Origin: Allochromatium humboldtianum
Lineage (GTDB): Bacteria; Pseudomonadota; Gammaproteobacteria; Chromatiales; Chromatiaceae
Assembly (NCBI RefSeq): GCF_013385175.1
Contig: NZ_JABZEO010000003.1
Location: 124,001 to 188,000 of the forward strand
Length of the DNA stretch: 64,000 nt
Direction: 5' to 3'
Part shown: piece by piece, positions 25,337 to 36,757 of the stretch
Position numbering within the stretch: position 1 is the first letter of the stretch
Layout: the number at the start of each line of letters is the position of its first letter
Notes under the pieces: model-generated
What the model was told of the DNA's origin: nothing
What the model saw: the letters and a program-made list of their open reading frames with translations, nothing else
Database searches by the model: none
Made by a program: the position numbers and the translations under genes

Positions 25337-26779
25337 CTAGAACGCGGCCTGGCAGACCGAGAGCAGCGCGGCGGGGAAGAGTCCCAGCGCCAGCAGTGCC
25401 AGCCCGTTGAGCGACATGGCGAAGCGCACTCCGCTGCTCGTGACCAGCGCCGGCGTATCCTCGGCGGGCTTGTCGAAGTAGATGAACTTGATCACCCGCA
25501 GATAGTAGAAGGCGCCGATGATGGAGAAGAACACGGCGACCAGCGCCAGCCACACCATATCGATCCGGACCACGGCTTCCAGCACCAGCAGCTTGGCCAT
25601 GAAGCCGACCGTCGGCGGCACGCCGGCCATGGAGAACATGATCAGCGCCATCATGGCCGCGTACCAGGAATCGCGGTCGTTCAGCCCCTTGAGATCCTCC
25701 AGCCGCTCGGCGTCGAAGCCCTGACGGCTCAGGATCAGCAGGATACCGAAGGCGCCCGCCGACATCACGGCATAGACGATGGTGTAGAACATGGCGGCGG
25801 CATAGCCCTGCGCGGAGCCGGCCAGCAGCCCGAGGAAGATGAAGCCGACATGCGAGATGGTCGAATAGGCCAGCATCCGCTTGATGTTGGACTGGGCGAT
25901 GGCGACCAGATTGCCCAGCCCCATAGAGAGTACGGCCAGGATGATCAGCATCCCCTGCCAGTCCGGGTGCAAGGTGTGCAGACCATCGACCAGCATCCGC
26001 ACCGCCAGTGCAAAGGCGGCGATCTTGGGCGCGCTGCTCAGGATCAGCACGGCCGGGGTCGGCCCGCCCTCATAGACGTCAGGCACCCACATGTGGAAGG
26101 GCACGGCGCCGAACTTGAAGCCGATGCCGATCACCAGGAAGGCGATGCCGAATACCAGCACTTTGTTCGACATGCCCTGCTCGGCGACCGCCGCCGCGAC
26201 CGGAGCGAACTCGATCGAGCCGGTCGCGCCATAGATCATCGAGACGCCATAGAGCAGCAGACCCGAGCCGAGTGCGCCGAGCACGAAGTATTTCATCGCG
26301 GCCTCGGCGCCCTTGCTGGAATCGCGGTCGAAGGCGACCAGGGCATAGAGGGCGAGCGCCTGGAGTTCGAGGCCCAGATAGAGGGTCAGGAAGCCATTGG
26401 CCGAGACCATGATCAGCATTCCGAGCACGGCCAGCAGTCCGAGCACATAGAACTCGCCGACCAGCATCCCGCGATCCTGGAGCCAGGGGCGCGCGTAGAC
26501 GAAGGTCAGGATACTGACGATGAGGATCGCGCCCCGCAGCAGATCGGTCATGGCGTCGCGGATCAGGTTGCCGTCGAAGAACACCTGAGCCTCGCCGCCG
26601 CCGACGAGGCCGGTCAGCGCGATGGCGATCACCAGACCGAGCAGGGTCAGGCTGTGGTTGAGGCCCTTGTCCTGGTCCTTGAGGTAGAGATCCAGTATCA
26701 GCACCACGCTCGCGGTCACGAGGATGGCGATCTCGGGCAGGATGGGGAGCAGATTAGCGGCGTCGAATGTCATGGGCAT
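25337..26779 (-). CDS. nuoN: NADH-quinone oxidoreductase subunit N
   Basis: Antiporter-like membrane subunit of complex I and last gene of the nuo operon. The 480 residues contain about 14 hydrophobic helices. The conserved Lys of the broken-helix region (FKFGAVPFHMWVPDVYEGGPTP, residues about 223-244) and the LAYSTISHVGF motif (about 312-322) are both present. It begins 32 bases after nuoM. The second Met (26773) is an equally good start. No rho-independent terminator is evident in the 86 bases before dapA. Confidence 0.96.
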   Translation of the reverse strand: MPMTFDAANLLPILPEIAILVTASVVLILDLYLKDQDKGLNHSLTLLGLVIAIALTGLVGGGEAQVFFDGNLIRDAMTDLLRGAILIVSILTFVYARPWLQDRGMLVGEFYVLGLLAVLGMLIMVSANGFLTLYLGLELQALALYALVAFDRDSSKGAEAAMKYFVLGALGSGLLLYGVSMIYGATGSIEFAPVAAAVAEQGMSNKVLVFGIAFLVIGIGFKFGAVPFHMWVPDVYEGGPTPAVLILSSAPKIAAFALAVRMLVDGLHTLHPDWQGMLIILAVLSMGLGNLVAIAQSNIKRMLAYSTISHVGFIFLGLLAGSAQGYAAAMFYTIVYAVMSAGAFGILLILSRQGFDAERLEDLKGLNDRDSWYAAMMALIMFSMAGVPPTVGFMAKLLVLEAVVRIDMVWLALVAVFFSIIGAFYYLRVIKFIYFDKPAEDTPALVTSSGVRFAMSLNGLALLALGLFPAALLSVCQAAF

Positions 26780-26811
26780 TCCAAATCCGTTGTTCGGTTA
26801 TTCAGGATGGA

Positions 26812-28386
26812 TCAGCGCGCAACGCTGGCGACGGTCTCGGGCCGGGCTAGAACACACTCCCCGCGCTCCGCCTCAGGCAGCTTGCAGACGCCAACCTGTT
26901 CGACCAGATTCTCGATCGTCACATGCATGACATTGACCAGCGGCGCGGGCCACAGTCCGAACAGCAGCACCACCGCCGCCAGCGCCCCCAGATTGATCCG
27001 CTCACGCAAATCCAAATCGGCCAAAGCCGCGACCTTCTCGTTCTTGACCTCACCGAAGACGACCCGCTTGACCATCCACAGCGTAAAAGCCGCCGCCAGA
27101 ATCAGCGTCGTCGCCGCCAACAGCGCCCACCAGAAACTCGCCTTGAAGGTCGCCAGAATCACCATGAACTCGCCGACAAACCCCGAGGTCCCCGGCAATC
27201 CGGCATTCGCCATCGCGAAATAGACCATGAACGCCCCAAACCAGGGCATCGTATTGATCACACCACCATAATCGGCGATTTCACGCGAATGAACCCGATC
27301 ATAGAGCACGCCGACACACAGGAAGAGCGCCCCCGAGATGAACCCGTGCGAGATCATCTGCACCATGCCGCCCTCGATGCCCATCACCGCCCCACCCGTC
27401 ACGCTCGGATTGAGCGCAATCGTAAAGACGATGAAAAAGCCCAGCGTCACAAACCCCATGTGCGCAATCGACGAATAAGCAATCAGCTTCTTCATATCCT
27501 GCTGCACCAACGCCACGAAACCGATATAAACGATCGCGATCAACGACAGCGCAATGATGACCCAAGCCAGATCCGCACTCGCATCCGGCGTGATCGGCAG
27601 CGAGAACCGCAGGAAACCATACCCTCCGATCTTGAGCATGATCGCCGCCAGGATCACCGAACCGCCGGTCGGCGCCTCGACATGCGCATCCGGCAACCAG
27701 GTATGCACCGGAAACATCGGCACCTTGACCGCAAACGCCAGGAAGAAGGCGATGAAGATCAGCGTCTGCGCCGTCATGCCCAGTTCCAGCGCATGGAAAT
27801 CCAGAATGCTGAAACTGCCCGACTGGAAGTACATATAGATCAGCGCGACCAGCATGAACACCGACCCAAGGAAGGTGTAAATGAAGAACTTGATGGTCGC
27901 ATAGACCCGGTTCGGCCCGCCCCAGACCCCGATGATGATGAACATCGGAATCAGCATCGCCTCCCAGAACACATAGAACAGCACCGCGTCGAGCGCCGAG
28001 AACACGCCGACCATGATGCCTTCCATGATCAGGAAGGCGGCCATGTACTGGCTCGGCTTGTAGCGGATGACCTCCCAGCCGGCGATGATGACGAAGATCG
28101 AGATAAAGGTCGTCAGCACGATCAGCGGCATCGACAGCCCATCGACGCCGAGGAAGTATTCGACGTTGAAGGTCGGAATCCAGGGCGCGCGTTCGACGAA
28201 CTGCATCTCGGCGGTGGTCGGGTCGAAGCCGATCCACAGTCCCAGACTGACCACGAAGGTCAGCACCGCGAAGGCCAGCGCCGTCCATTTCGACAGCGTC
28301 TTCTCCTGATCGCCGCTCGCCAGCACCACCAGACCGCCGATGATCGGCAGCCAGATGGTCAGCGTGAGTAAGGGTAAAGCGTTCAT
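26812..28386 (-). CDS. nuoM: NADH-quinone oxidoreductase subunit M
   Basis: Proton-pumping antiporter-like subunit of complex I. The 524 residues carry the family's conserved MPMFIIIGVWGG helix, the discontinuous-helix motif VPMFPVHTWLPDAHVEAPT with its Lys/Pro, and IAYSSIAHMGFV. About 14 membrane helices are present. It lies between nuoL and nuoN with 27- and 32-base gaps. The C-terminal 30 residues are polar and variable. Confidence 0.97.
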   Translation of the reverse strand: MNALPLLTLTIWLPIIGGLVVLASGDQEKTLSKWTALAFAVLTFVVSLGLWIGFDPTTAEMQFVERAPWIPTFNVEYFLGVDGLSMPLIVLTTFISIFVIIAGWEVIRYKPSQYMAAFLIMEGIMVGVFSALDAVLFYVFWEAMLIPMFIIIGVWGGPNRVYATIKFFIYTFLGSVFMLVALIYMYFQSGSFSILDFHALELGMTAQTLIFIAFFLAFAVKVPMFPVHTWLPDAHVEAPTGGSVILAAIMLKIGGYGFLRFSLPITPDASADLAWVIIALSLIAIVYIGFVALVQQDMKKLIAYSSIAHMGFVTLGFFIVFTIALNPSVTGGAVMGIEGGMVQMISHGFISGALFLCVGVLYDRVHSREIADYGGVINTMPWFGAFMVYFAMANAGLPGTSGFVGEFMVILATFKASFWWALLAATTLILAAAFTLWMVKRVVFGEVKNEKVAALADLDLRERINLGALAAVVLLFGLWPAPLVNVMHVTIENLVEQVGVCKLPEAERGECVLARPETVASVAR

Positions 28387-28413
28387 GACTACAGTCTTCT
28401 CCCTTAATCGGCG

Positions 28414-30420
28414 TCAGAGCGTCACGAAGACCGTCAACAGGCCAACCAGCCCGACGATCATCGCAATGGCGTAGTGATAGAGATATCCGGTCTGGAGATG
28501 CCGGAAGCGCAGCGCCAGCCGCCCGACGGTACGCGCCGAGCCGTTGACCATGGCGCCGTCGATGACGGTACGGTCGCCCGTGATCCAGAGCTTGCGCCCC
28601 AGATCGCGACTGCCGCCTGCAAAGAAACGCTGGTTGAAGTCGTCGAAGCCGTACTTGTCCTGGAGCACGCGCGTCACCGGCCCGCCGAACACCTGGAGCA
28701 GCTCGTCGATACGCGGATTCCAGGCATGCAGCACCCACCAGATGAGCGCCGCCAGCGCCAGACCCGCCATCGCCAGATAGAAGGGCAAAGCGTGCGTCCC
28801 ATGCTCGACGAAGGCCGCCTGACCGTGCCAGTGCTCGCGCAACGGCTGGAGCGTGTCATGCGACGCGGCGACGACGATCGGACTCCAGTCGCCGGTCGTC
28901 CACCAGTCACCGATCAGCATCGGCTCAATGGCAAACCAGCCGATGAACACCGACGGAATCGCCAGCAGCACCAGCGGCGCCGTCACCACCCAGGGCGACT
29001 CGTGCAGATGATGCTTGGTGTGCTCATCCATCCGCTCACGGCCGTGGAAGACCAAGAAGTACATTCGGAAGCTGTAGAGCGCCGTGACGAAGACGCCCGC
29101 CGTCAGCAGCAGCGAGGCATAGCCCGAACCGAAGAGCTCGGAATGCCCGACCGCCTCGATGATGGCGTCCTTGGAGAAGAAGCCCGAGAAGCCGGGGAAG
29201 CCGATCAGCGCCAGCGAGCCGATCAGGGCGGTCAGCCAGGTGATCGGCATGTACTTGCGCAGACCGCCCATGTGGCTGATGTCCTGCTTGTGGTGCATGG
29301 CGATGATGACCGAACCGGCGGCCAGGAACAGCAACGCCTTGAAGAAGGCATGGGTCATCAGATGGAAGATGCCCGCCGCATAGGCCGAGGCGCCGAGCGC
29401 CGTCACCATGTAGCCGAGCTGAGACAGGGTCGAATAGGCGACCACGCGCTTGATGTCGTTCTGCACCAGACCGATCAGGCCCATGAAGAACGCCGTGCTC
29501 GCGCCGACGATGAGGATGAAGCTCAGCGCCGTCTCGGAGAGTTCGTAAAGCGGCGACATGCGCGCCACCATGAACACGCCCGCCGTGACCATGGTCGCGG
29601 CATGGATCAGCGCCGAGATCGGAGTCGGGCCTTCCATCGAGTCCGGCAGCCAGACGTGCAGCGGCACCTGCGCCGATTTGCCCATGGCGCCGATGAACAG
29701 CAGGATGCCGATCAGCGTCATCAGCGACACGCCGCCGAGGATCGCGACCTGCGTATCGGCCAGTTCGGGCGCCTTGGCGAAGACCTCGGCATAGTCCATC
29801 GAGCCGAAATACATGCCGATCGCGGCGATGCCGAGAATGAAGCCGAAGTCGCCGACGCGGTTGACCAGGAACGCCTTGAGGTTGGCGAACACCGCACTCT
29901 CGCGCGTCGACCAGAAGCCGATCAGCAGGTACGACACCAGACCCACCGCCTCCCAGCCGAAGAACAACTGCATGAAGTTGTTCGACATCACCAGCATCAG
30001 CATCGAGAAGGTGAACAGCGAGATATAGCTGAAGAAGCGCTGATAGCTGTTCTTGCCCGACAGCGCCCCGTGCGGCCAGTTGTGTTCGTCGTCGGCCATG
30101 TAGCCGATGGTGTAGAGATGCACCATGAGCGAGACGAAGGTGACGGTGGCCATCATCACCGCCGTCAGCTTGTCGACCAGGAAGCCGACCTCGAAATGCA
30201 TCCCGTCCGAGACCAGCCAGGTGTAGACCGGGCCGTTGAAGACCGTCGCCTCACCCCAGATGAAGCGCGCCAGCACCCACAGCGACAGCGCCGCCGAGAC
30301 GGCCACGCCCGCGATGGTGGCGCGATGCGCGCCCTTGCGTCCGATGCGTCCGCCGAAGAACCCGGCGACGATAGCGCCGAGCAGCGGCGCGAGCACAATG
30401 GTCAGATAGACGTTTTCCAT
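28414..30420 (-). CDS. nuoL: NADH-quinone oxidoreductase subunit L
   Basis: Distal proton-pumping subunit of complex I, including the long lateral amphipathic helix. The 668 residues contain [16 protein letters not shown], the conserved [29 protein letters not shown]-type region (here [20 protein letters not shown]) and [12 protein letters not shown]. The C-terminal part (about 480-640) provides the lateral arm and a last helix. It is 3 bases downstream of nuoK. The antisense strand is open for more than 800 codons, a shadow of codon bias in GC-rich DNA. Confidence 0.97.
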   Translation of the reverse strand: [668 protein letters not shown]

Positions 30421-30423
30421 CGT

Positions 30424-30729
30424 TTAACCCTTGAGCGCGTCGAGATCCTCGACGTTGATGGTGCGGCGGTTGCGGAACAGCACCACCAGGATGGCCAGCC
30501 CGATGGCCGCTTCGGCGGCGGCGACGGTGAGGATGAAGAAGACGAAGACCTGCCCCGTCATGTCGCCCAGGAAGTGCGAGAAGGCGACGAAGTTCATGTT
30601 CACCGCGAGCAGCATCAGCTCGACGCACATCAACAGCAGGATCAGGTTCTTGCGGTTGAGGAAGATCCCGGCCACGGCGATGGCGAACAGCAGCCCGCCG
30701 AGGATCAGATAGTCCGACAGCGCGATCAT
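30424..30729 (-). CDS. nuoK: NADH-quinone oxidoreductase subunit K
   Basis: Small three-helix membrane subunit of complex I, 101 residues as expected. The conserved Glu residues within helices 2 and 3 are visible in [20 protein letters not shown] and in [19 protein letters not shown]. These belong to the proton path. The start overlaps the nuoJ stop by 4 bases and nuoL follows after 3 bases, indicating tight coupling. Confidence 0.97.
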   Translation of the reverse strand: MIALSDYLILGGLLFAIAVAGIFLNRKNLILLLMCVELMLLAVNMNFVAFSHFLGDMTGQVFVFFILTVAAAEAAIGLAILVVLFRNRRTINVEDLDALKG

Positions 30730-31364
30730 TGGCTCTCTCCATTCTCGGCGGCAGCGACCGGAGCGACGTCCTCGGCAGCCATCTTGACCAGCCGCACCCG
30801 GTCCGGTCCCTTGCGCACCCGCACCTGCCTGGCCGGATCGACATATTTGTTGTCGGGACGCCGGCGCAGCGTGAGCCGGATGGCGGCGACGATGGCCAGC
30901 AGCAGGATCACGGCGGCGATCTCGACCGGATAGATGTAGACCGAATAGAGCAGCAGGCCCAGTTCACGGGTATTGCTGACCTCGGCCCCCAGCGGCTCGG
31001 GCTTGGGGAAGGCGTCCAGTCCGAAATTGCCCGGCCCGACGATGAGCAGGATCTCGATCGCCATCACGGCCGCGATCAGCCCCGCCAGCGGCAGGTTCTG
31101 CACGAACCCGGCACGGATGGTCGCCAGATCGATGTCGAGCATCATGACGACGAACAGGAACAGCACCATCACCGCGCCGACATAGACCAGGATCAGCACG
31201 ATGCCGAGGAATTCGGCTTCCAGCAGCACCCAGAGCGCCGCACTGCTGACGAAGGCCAGCACCAGGAACAGCACCGAGTGCACCGGATTCTTGCGCGTGA
31301 TGACCATCACCGCCGCCCAGACCGTGATGAGCGCGAAGACATAGAAGAGGAATTTTTCAGCCAT
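30726..31364 (-). CDS. nuoJ: NADH-quinone oxidoreductase subunit J
   Basis: Membrane subunit of complex I, 212 residues with five hydrophobic helices. The conserved helix-3 region [21 protein letters not shown], where complex I has its pi-bulge, is present at about residues 56-76. The C-terminus carries a hydrophilic extension of about 45 residues beyond the last helix, longer than in E. coli (184 residues in total). Its stop overlaps the nuoK start by 4 bases. Confidence 0.96.
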   Translation of the reverse strand: MAEKFLFYVFALITVWAAVMVITRKNPVHSVLFLVLAFVSSAALWVLLEAEFLGIVLILVYVGAVMVLFLFVVMMLDIDLATIRAGFVQNLPLAGLIAAVMAIEILLIVGPGNFGLDAFPKPEPLGAEVSNTRELGLLLYSVYIYPVEIAAVILLLAIVAAIRLTLRRRPDNKYVDPARQVRVRKGPDRVRLVKMAAEDVAPVAAAENGESQ

Positions 31365-31379
31365 GAGGTGTCATCCCGC

Positions 31380-31871
31380 TCAGCGATAGGGCGCGTCGGC
31401 CGCGCGTGCAGCGGCGATCTCGGCTTCGTACTTGTCGCCGATCTCGAGCAGCTTGTCCTTGGTCAGGATGTGCTCGCCGCGCGTCTCGAAGTGGTATTCA
31501 TAGATGCCGGTCTCCACGATCGAATCGACCGGACAGGACTCCTCGCAGAAGCCGCAGTAGATGCACTTGAACAGATCGATCTCGTAGCGCGTGGTGCGGC
31601 GCGAGCCGTCTTCGCGCGGTTCGCATTCGATGGTGATGGCCAGCGCCGGACAGACCGCCTCGCACAGCTTGCAGGCGATGCAGCGTTCCTCGCCGTTTGG
31701 GTAGCGGCGCAGGGCATGGAGTCCGCGGAAGCGCGGCGAGATCGGTGCCTTTTCTTCCGGATACTGGACAGTGAACTTGCGCTTGAAGAAGTACCGGCCC
31801 GTCACCGACAGCCCCTTGAAGAGCTCGGACAGGGTCAGGCTATGCAAATAGTCGCGCGCGGCTTTCAACAT
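31380..31871 (-). CDS. nuoI: NADH-quinone oxidoreductase subunit I (two [4Fe-4S])
   Basis: Ferredoxin-like subunit carrying clusters N6a and N6b on the route to quinone. The 163 residues contain two CxxCxxCxxxCP motifs: [12 protein letters not shown] near residue 60 and [12 protein letters not shown] near residue 100. The ATG at 31871 has GGAGG about 6 bases upstream. The frame continues upstream into nuoH but is not the gene. It is 14 bases downstream of nuoH. Confidence 0.97.
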   Translation of the reverse strand: MLKAARDYLHSLTLSELFKGLSVTGRYFFKRKFTVQYPEEKAPISPRFRGLHALRRYPNGEERCIACKLCEAVCPALAITIECEPREDGSRRTTRYEIDLFKCIYCGFCEESCPVDSIVETGIYEYHFETRGEHILTKDKLLEIGDKYEAEIAAARAADAPYR

Positions 31872-31885
31872 CTCGGGCCTCCAGA

Positions 31886-32920
31886 TCATGCCGACCACCA
31901 GGGCGGCAGCCGATAGACCACCGCGAGCGCCACGACCAGGATCCAGACGATCGTGATCGGAATGAAGACCTTCCAGCCCAGGCGCATGATCTGGTCGTAG
32001 CGGTAGCGCGGGAAGGTCGCCCGCAGCCACAGGAACAGGAACATGAAGACGAAGGTCTTGGCGAGCAGCCAGTGGAAGCCGTCGCCCAGGAGCCAGTTGC
32101 CCGCCGTCCAGTCCGCCGGCAGCGGCGAGAGCCAGCCGCCCAGGAACATGAGCGCGGTCAGGGCCGAGATCAGCACCATGTTGGCGTATTCGGCGAGGAA
32201 GAAGACCGCGAACGCCATGCCCGAATACTCGACATGGAAACCGGCAACGATCTCGGACTCGCCCTCGGCGACGTCGAAGGGGGCGCGGTTGGTCTCGGCC
32301 ACGCCCGAGATCAGATAGACCCCGAACAGCGGCAGCAACGGCAGCCAGAACCAGGTGAAGAGGCTCCCCTTTTGAGCCGCAACGATGTCACCCAGATTGA
32401 GACTTCCGGCGGCGACCAGCACCCCGACCAGCGCGAAGCCCATCGCGATTTCATAGGCGACCATCTGCGCTGCTGAGCGCATGGCGCCGAGCAGGGCATA
32501 TTTCGAGTTCGAGGCCCAGCCGGCGATGATGATGCCGTAGACCCCGAGCGAGCTGAGCGCCAGGATGTAGAGCAGTCCGGCGTTGATGTCGGCCAGCACC
32601 AGCCCCTCGTCGAAGGGGAAGACCGCCCAGACCGCGAGCGCCGGGGCGATGGCGATCATGGGCGCGAGCAGGAAGAGCGTCTTGTCCGCCTTGGTGGGAA
32701 TGACGATCTCCTTCATCAGCAGCTTGACCGCGTCGGCGATCGGCTGGAGGAGTCCCCGCCAGCCGACCCGGTTGGGTCCGATGCGCACCTGCATGTAGCC
32801 GATGACCTTGCGCTCGGCATAGGTGTAGTAGGCCACCAGTCCGAGCAGCGGCAGGACGATGGCGGCGATCTTGAGCAGGATCTGGATCAAGACCGGCAGG
32901 CTGTTCCACACTTCGATCAT
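31886..32920 (-). CDS. nuoH: NADH-quinone oxidoreductase subunit H
   Basis: Membrane subunit that forms the quinone chamber with NuoB and NuoD. The 344-residue protein has eight helices and the conserved [20 protein letters not shown] segment (about residues 34-53) and [19 protein letters not shown] (about 210-230), both quinone-site hallmarks. I start at 32920 ([11 protein letters not shown]); the frame extends 57 bases further into nuoG. It begins 7 bases after the nuoG stop. Confidence 0.97.
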   Translation of the reverse strand: MIEVWNSLPVLIQILLKIAAIVLPLLGLVAYYTYAERKVIGYMQVRIGPNRVGWRGLLQPIADAVKLLMKEIVIPTKADKTLFLLAPMIAIAPALAVWAVFPFDEGLVLADINAGLLYILALSSLGVYGIIIAGWASNSKYALLGAMRSAAQMVAYEIAMGFALVGVLVAAGSLNLGDIVAAQKGSLFTWFWLPLLPLFGVYLISGVAETNRAPFDVAEGESEIVAGFHVEYSGMAFAVFFLAEYANMVLISALTALMFLGGWLSPLPADWTAGNWLLGDGFHWLLAKTFVFMFLFLWLRATFPRYRYDQIMRLGWKVFIPITIVWILVVALAVVYRLPPWWSA

Positions 32921-32927
32921 GACTGCC

Positions 32928-35327
32928 TCATCCTCTCTCGCCGTGGGCCGAGCGGCCGCTGAGACGTTCGAGTCCAACCGGACCCATCATGGCTCCCAGC
33001 CCTTCGCTGCCGGGGACGGCGGCGGGGATGAGCGCCGCGCCGACCGCGACTCGGGCATCCAGGAACAGATGGGTCTCGGCCTGGGCTTCGCCCTGAATGA
33101 GGCGCACACAGTCGCCATCGGCCAGACCCAGTTCGGCGGCCTGATCCGGATGCAGCCGGACGGCGAACTCGGCGCCGGGCATCCGGGCGAGTGCCGGGGC
33201 GCGACGCACCAGCGGGTCGAGCGAGTAACAGGGCACGGCGCCGACGCGCGTCAAGCCGGACTCGGCGGTGAGCGTCGGACCGACGACGGCCTGGGTTGCG
33301 CGCGGCGTATTGTCGGGCGCGGCCTCGGCGCAGAGCGCGGCCAGTTCCTCGCGCACCTCGGCGGTGTCGCGGTACTCGAAGCCTGACAGATCCAGCAGGT
33401 TGCCCAGCACACGCAGCACCTTCCAGCCCGGACGCGCCTCGCCCGGCGGGGCCACCGCGCCCTGGAACGACTGCCAGGTGCCGCTCGCGTTGACGAAGGT
33501 GCCGGATGTCTCGGCGAAGGCGCCGATCGGCAGCAGCACGTCAGCCGACGCGCGCAGTGACGGCGAATCGAAGGCCGAGCTGGCGACGACGAACTTGGCC
33601 TGTTCGCAAGCGGACATGGCGCGAGTCGAATCGATCAGGTCGCGATCCGGCTCCAAGCCCCAGAGCACCAGGGTACTGAGCGGCTTGTCGAGCATGGCGG
33701 CGACGGCCAGTCCGGGCGTCTCGGCTGGATGTGCGCCGGGCAGGATCGCCGGATGGGCGCCGGCCAGATGCGCGCCGACGCTGTTGGCGGCGGCCGGCAG
33801 ATAGCCGAGATGAATACCAGCCGCCTCAGCGATCACGCCCGCCAGTGCTTTGAACAGACTGTAATCGGGATGGGCTTCGGCCAGCGCACCGAGCAGCACC
33901 ACGCCCTGCCCGTCCGCCTGTTTCAGCGCTTGGGCGAAGGCTTCATGCTCGGCGGTCGGCTCGCTTGCGCCGATCAGGTCAGCCATCACGCCCGAACCGC
34001 GCGCTTCGAGCGCCTTGGCGATGGCGGCGAGATCTGAAACCATCCGCGCCGGAGCGCTGAGGATCTGGGTCGAGCGATGATTGAGCTCCAGCTCCAGCGG
34101 ATTGACGCACAGCACCTCAGCCCCGTCCAGCGCGGCCTGACGGATACGGTGCGCGAGTAGCGGCTGTTCCTGGCGGATGTGCGAGCCGATCAGCAGGATC
34201 GCCTTCTGTCGCGGCAGTTCGGCGACCGGCCGCCCCAGCCAGGGGAACAGCGGATCGGCGGCATCGGCGCGGAAATCCTGTTGACGCAGACGATGGTCGA
34301 TGTTGTCGCAACCCAGACCGCGCGCGATCCGTGCCGCCAGATAGAGTTCTTCCAGCGTCGCATTGGGCGCCATCAGCCAGCCCATATCGGCGCTGTCCGC
34401 CGCCTTGAGCCGCTCGGCGACATAAGTCAGGGCTTCGGTCCACTCGACCTGATGCCACTCACCGTCGCGCTTGACCATCGGCGCCTTCAGACGATCCGCG
34501 CCATTGAGACCGGCATAGCTGAAGCGGTCGCGATCCGAGATCCAAGTCTCGTTGACGGCCTCGTTGTCGTTGGGATGCACGCGCATCACCTGACCGCGCC
34601 GCACATGCAGCCGCAGGTTGGAGCCGAGTCCGTCGTGCGGCGCGATGCTGTCGCGTCCGGTCAGCTCCCAGGGCCGCGCGGTGAAGCGATAGGGCTTGGA
34701 GGTCAGCGCCCCGACCGGACAGAGGTCGATGACGTTGCCCGCCAGCTCGTGCGTGACCGCGTGGGCGATATAGGTGCCGATGCGCATGTCCTCGCCGCGT
34801 CCGGTCGCGCCCAGCTCACGCACACCGGCGATCTCGGCACAGAAACGCACGCAGCGGGTGCAATGGATGCAGCGTGTCATGTCGGTGGCGATCAGCGGCC
34901 CGAGATCCTCGTCCAGCACCACGCGCTTGCGCTCGCTGAAGCGCGAGACATCACCGCCATAGCCCATGGCCACGTCCTGCAACTCGCACTCGCCGCCCTG
35001 ATCGCAGATCGGGCAGTCGAGCGGATGGTTGATGAGCAGGAACTCCATGGTGGCGCGCTGGGCCTCGATCGCCTTGGGCGAGCGGGTCCAGACCTTCAGG
35101 CCCTCCCCGACCGGGGTCGCGCAGGCCGGCACCGGCTTGGGGAAGGGACGCCCCCCCTGCTCGGCCTCGACCAGGCACATCCGGCAGTTCGCCGCGATGG
35201 ACAGCTTTTTGTGATAGCAGAACCGGGGGATCGAAATGCCCTCGCGATCGGCGACCGCGATGATCATCTCGCCCGGCGCCGCCTCGCAGACGCGGCCATC
35301 GATCTCGATGTTGATCTTGTCCGTCAT
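32928..35327 (-). CDS. nuoG: NADH-quinone oxidoreductase subunit G
   Basis: Largest peripheral subunit of complex I. The 799 residues have an N-terminal [2Fe-2S] domain (Cys around residues 37-69, with CRMCLVE), the His-Cys cluster region [18 protein letters not shown], and a [4Fe-4S] motif [12 protein letters not shown] molybdopterin-oxidoreductase-like domain without obvious cofactor role follows. The C-terminal half is Ala-rich and divergent, as often in proteobacteria. A gap of 142 bases separates it from nuoF, the largest in the operon. Confidence 0.96.
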   Translation of the reverse strand: MTDKINIEIDGRVCEAAPGEMIIAVADREGISIPRFCYHKKLSIAANCRMCLVEAEQGGRPFPKPVPACATPVGEGLKVWTRSPKAIEAQRATMEFLLINHPLDCPICDQGGECELQDVAMGYGGDVSRFSERKRVVLDEDLGPLIATDMTRCIHCTRCVRFCAEIAGVRELGATGRGEDMRIGTYIAHAVTHELAGNVIDLCPVGALTSKPYRFTARPWELTGRDSIAPHDGLGSNLRLHVRRGQVMRVHPNDNEAVNETWISDRDRFSYAGLNGADRLKAPMVKRDGEWHQVEWTEALTYVAERLKAADSADMGWLMAPNATLEELYLAARIARGLGCDNIDHRLRQQDFRADAADPLFPWLGRPVAELPRQKAILLIGSHIRQEQPLLAHRIRQAALDGAEVLCVNPLELELNHRSTQILSAPARMVSDLAAIAKALEARGSGVMADLIGASEPTAEHEAFAQALKQADGQGVVLLGALAEAHPDYSLFKALAGVIAEAAGIHLGYLPAAANSVGAHLAGAHPAILPGAHPAETPGLAVAAMLDKPLSTLVLWGLEPDRDLIDSTRAMSACEQAKFVVASSAFDSPSLRASADVLLPIGAFAETSGTFVNASGTWQSFQGAVAPPGEARPGWKVLRVLGNLLDLSGFEYRDTAEVREELAALCAEAAPDNTPRATQAVVGPTLTAESGLTRVGAVPCYSLDPLVRRAPALARMPGAEFAVRLHPDQAAELGLADGDCVRLIQGEAQAETHLFLDARVAVGAALIPAAVPGSEGLGAMMGPVGLERLSGRSAHGERG

Positions 35328-35420
35328 GTAGGTCTCTCGATCGGCTTTCTTCGGACAGACGCGCAGAACGCACGCCCGGTGTCAGCCGTGGCGAACTATC
35401 GGATTACAAACCAAGTCGGC

Positions 35421-35443
35421 GGACGCCAGACCAGCAGGCGTCC
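35421..35443 (-). other. Hairpin in the nuoF-nuoG intergenic gap
   Basis: GGACGCC / GGCGTCC with a 9-base loop lies in the 142-base gap between nuoF and nuoG. It has no T run, so an RNA-processing or stability role is more likely than termination. Confidence 0.4.
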
Positions 35444-35469
35444 ACATTGGATCGACTGTCGAGCCGGTT

Positions 35470-36753
35470 TCAGGCCGCGAGACGGCGCCCGTGCTCGATC
35501 ATGTACGCAAATTCGTGCCGGTAGTGCTTGAGGAAACTCTGCACCGGCATCGCCGCTGCATCACCCAGCGCGCAGATGGTCTTGCCGCCGATGCGTCCGG
35601 CGACGCTATCGAGCAACTCCAAGTCCTCGGGACGGCCCTGGCCGTCGAGGATGCGCTTGATGACCCGCGCCAGCCAGCCGGTGCCCTCGCGGCAGGGCGT
35701 GCACTGACCGCAGGACTCATGCATGTAAAAGTGCGACAGGTTGTAGAGCACCTTGACCATGCAGGTTCCCTCGGCGATCACGATGACCGCGCCCGAGCCG
35801 AGCATCGACCCGGCCTTAGCGATGGAGTCATAATCCATATCAACATCCATCATGATCTCGCCCGGCACCACGGGCACCGAGGAACCACCCGGAATCACGG
35901 CTTTGAGCTTGCGCCCGTCCTTGACGCCTCCCGCCATCTCCAGCAACGCCCGGAACGGCGTCCCCAGCGGCACCTCGAAATTGTTCGGATCATTGACGTG
36001 CCCCGACACCGAGAACAGCTTCGGCCCGCCATTGTTCGGCCGCCCCTGCTCCAGGAACCACTGCCCGCCTTTCTCCAGGATCACCGGAATCGACGCCAGC
36101 GACTCGGTATTGTTGATCGTCGTCGGCCGCCCATAGAGACCGGCCTGAGCCGGAAACGGCGGCTTGTAACGCGGCTGGCCCTTCTTGCCCTCGATGGATT
36201 CGAGCAGCGCCGTCTCCTCGCCGCAGATATAGGCGCCCGCGCCCAGGTGCGCATAGAGATCGAAGTTCACCCCCGACCCCTGAATATCGCGCCCGAGCAG
36301 CCCGGCGGCATAGGCTTCGCGCACGGCTTCCTCGAACCGCGCGATCGGCTCGTAGAACTCACCGCGAATATAGTTGTAACCCACGGTCGCGCCGATGCAG
36401 TACCCGGCGATCGCCATGCCTTCGATCAACTGATGCGGGTTGTAGCGCAGAATGTCGCGATCCTTGCAGGTGCCCGGCTCACCCTCGTCGGAGTTGCAGA
36501 CGATATATTTCTGCCCCGGCGCCGTGCGCGGCATGAAGCCCCACTTCAACCCGGTCGGAAAGCCCGCACCGCCGCGCCCGCGCAGGGCCGAGCGCTTGAC
36601 CTCCTCGATCAGATCGGCCGGATCGGGACGCTCACGCAGAATGCGCTCCCACTGCGCATAGCCGCCGAGATCGCGATACGCTGCCAGCGTGTGCCGAATA
36701 GCGAGATCGAGATGCTGATTGCGGAAGCAAACGGTGTTCTGACGTTCGACCAT
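35470..36753 (-). CDS. nuoF: NADH-quinone oxidoreductase subunit F (NADH- and FMN-binding)
   Basis: Entry point of electrons from NADH. The 427 residues have the glycine-rich NADH/FMN segments [18 protein letters not shown] and [21 protein letters not shown]. The C-terminal [4Fe-4S] motif [12 protein letters not shown] near residue 345 binds cluster N3. I choose the ATG at 36753 (MVERQN), which follows the nuoE stop by 4 bases and has GGAG upstream. An ATG 21 bases earlier would overlap nuoE. Confidence 0.97.
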   Translation of the reverse strand: MVERQNTVCFRNQHLDLAIRHTLAAYRDLGGYAQWERILRERPDPADLIEEVKRSALRGRGGAGFPTGLKWGFMPRTAPGQKYIVCNSDEGEPGTCKDRDILRYNPHQLIEGMAIAGYCIGATVGYNYIRGEFYEPIARFEEAVREAYAAGLLGRDIQGSGVNFDLYAHLGAGAYICGEETALLESIEGKKGQPRYKPPFPAQAGLYGRPTTINNTESLASIPVILEKGGQWFLEQGRPNNGGPKLFSVSGHVNDPNNFEVPLGTPFRALLEMAGGVKDGRKLKAVIPGGSSVPVVPGEIMMDVDMDYDSIAKAGSMLGSGAVIVIAEGTCMVKVLYNLSHFYMHESCGQCTPCREGTGWLARVIKRILDGQGRPEDLELLDSVAGRIGGKTICALGDAAAMPVQSFLKHYRHEFAYMIEHGRRLAA

Positions 36754-36757
36754 GCCC

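Noticed and set aside
28474-30933. An 819-codon open frame antisense to nuoL-nuoK
   Set aside because: It mirrors the codon bias of strongly conserved nuo genes, is rich in Arg/His/Asp/Gln, and has no recognisable domain.
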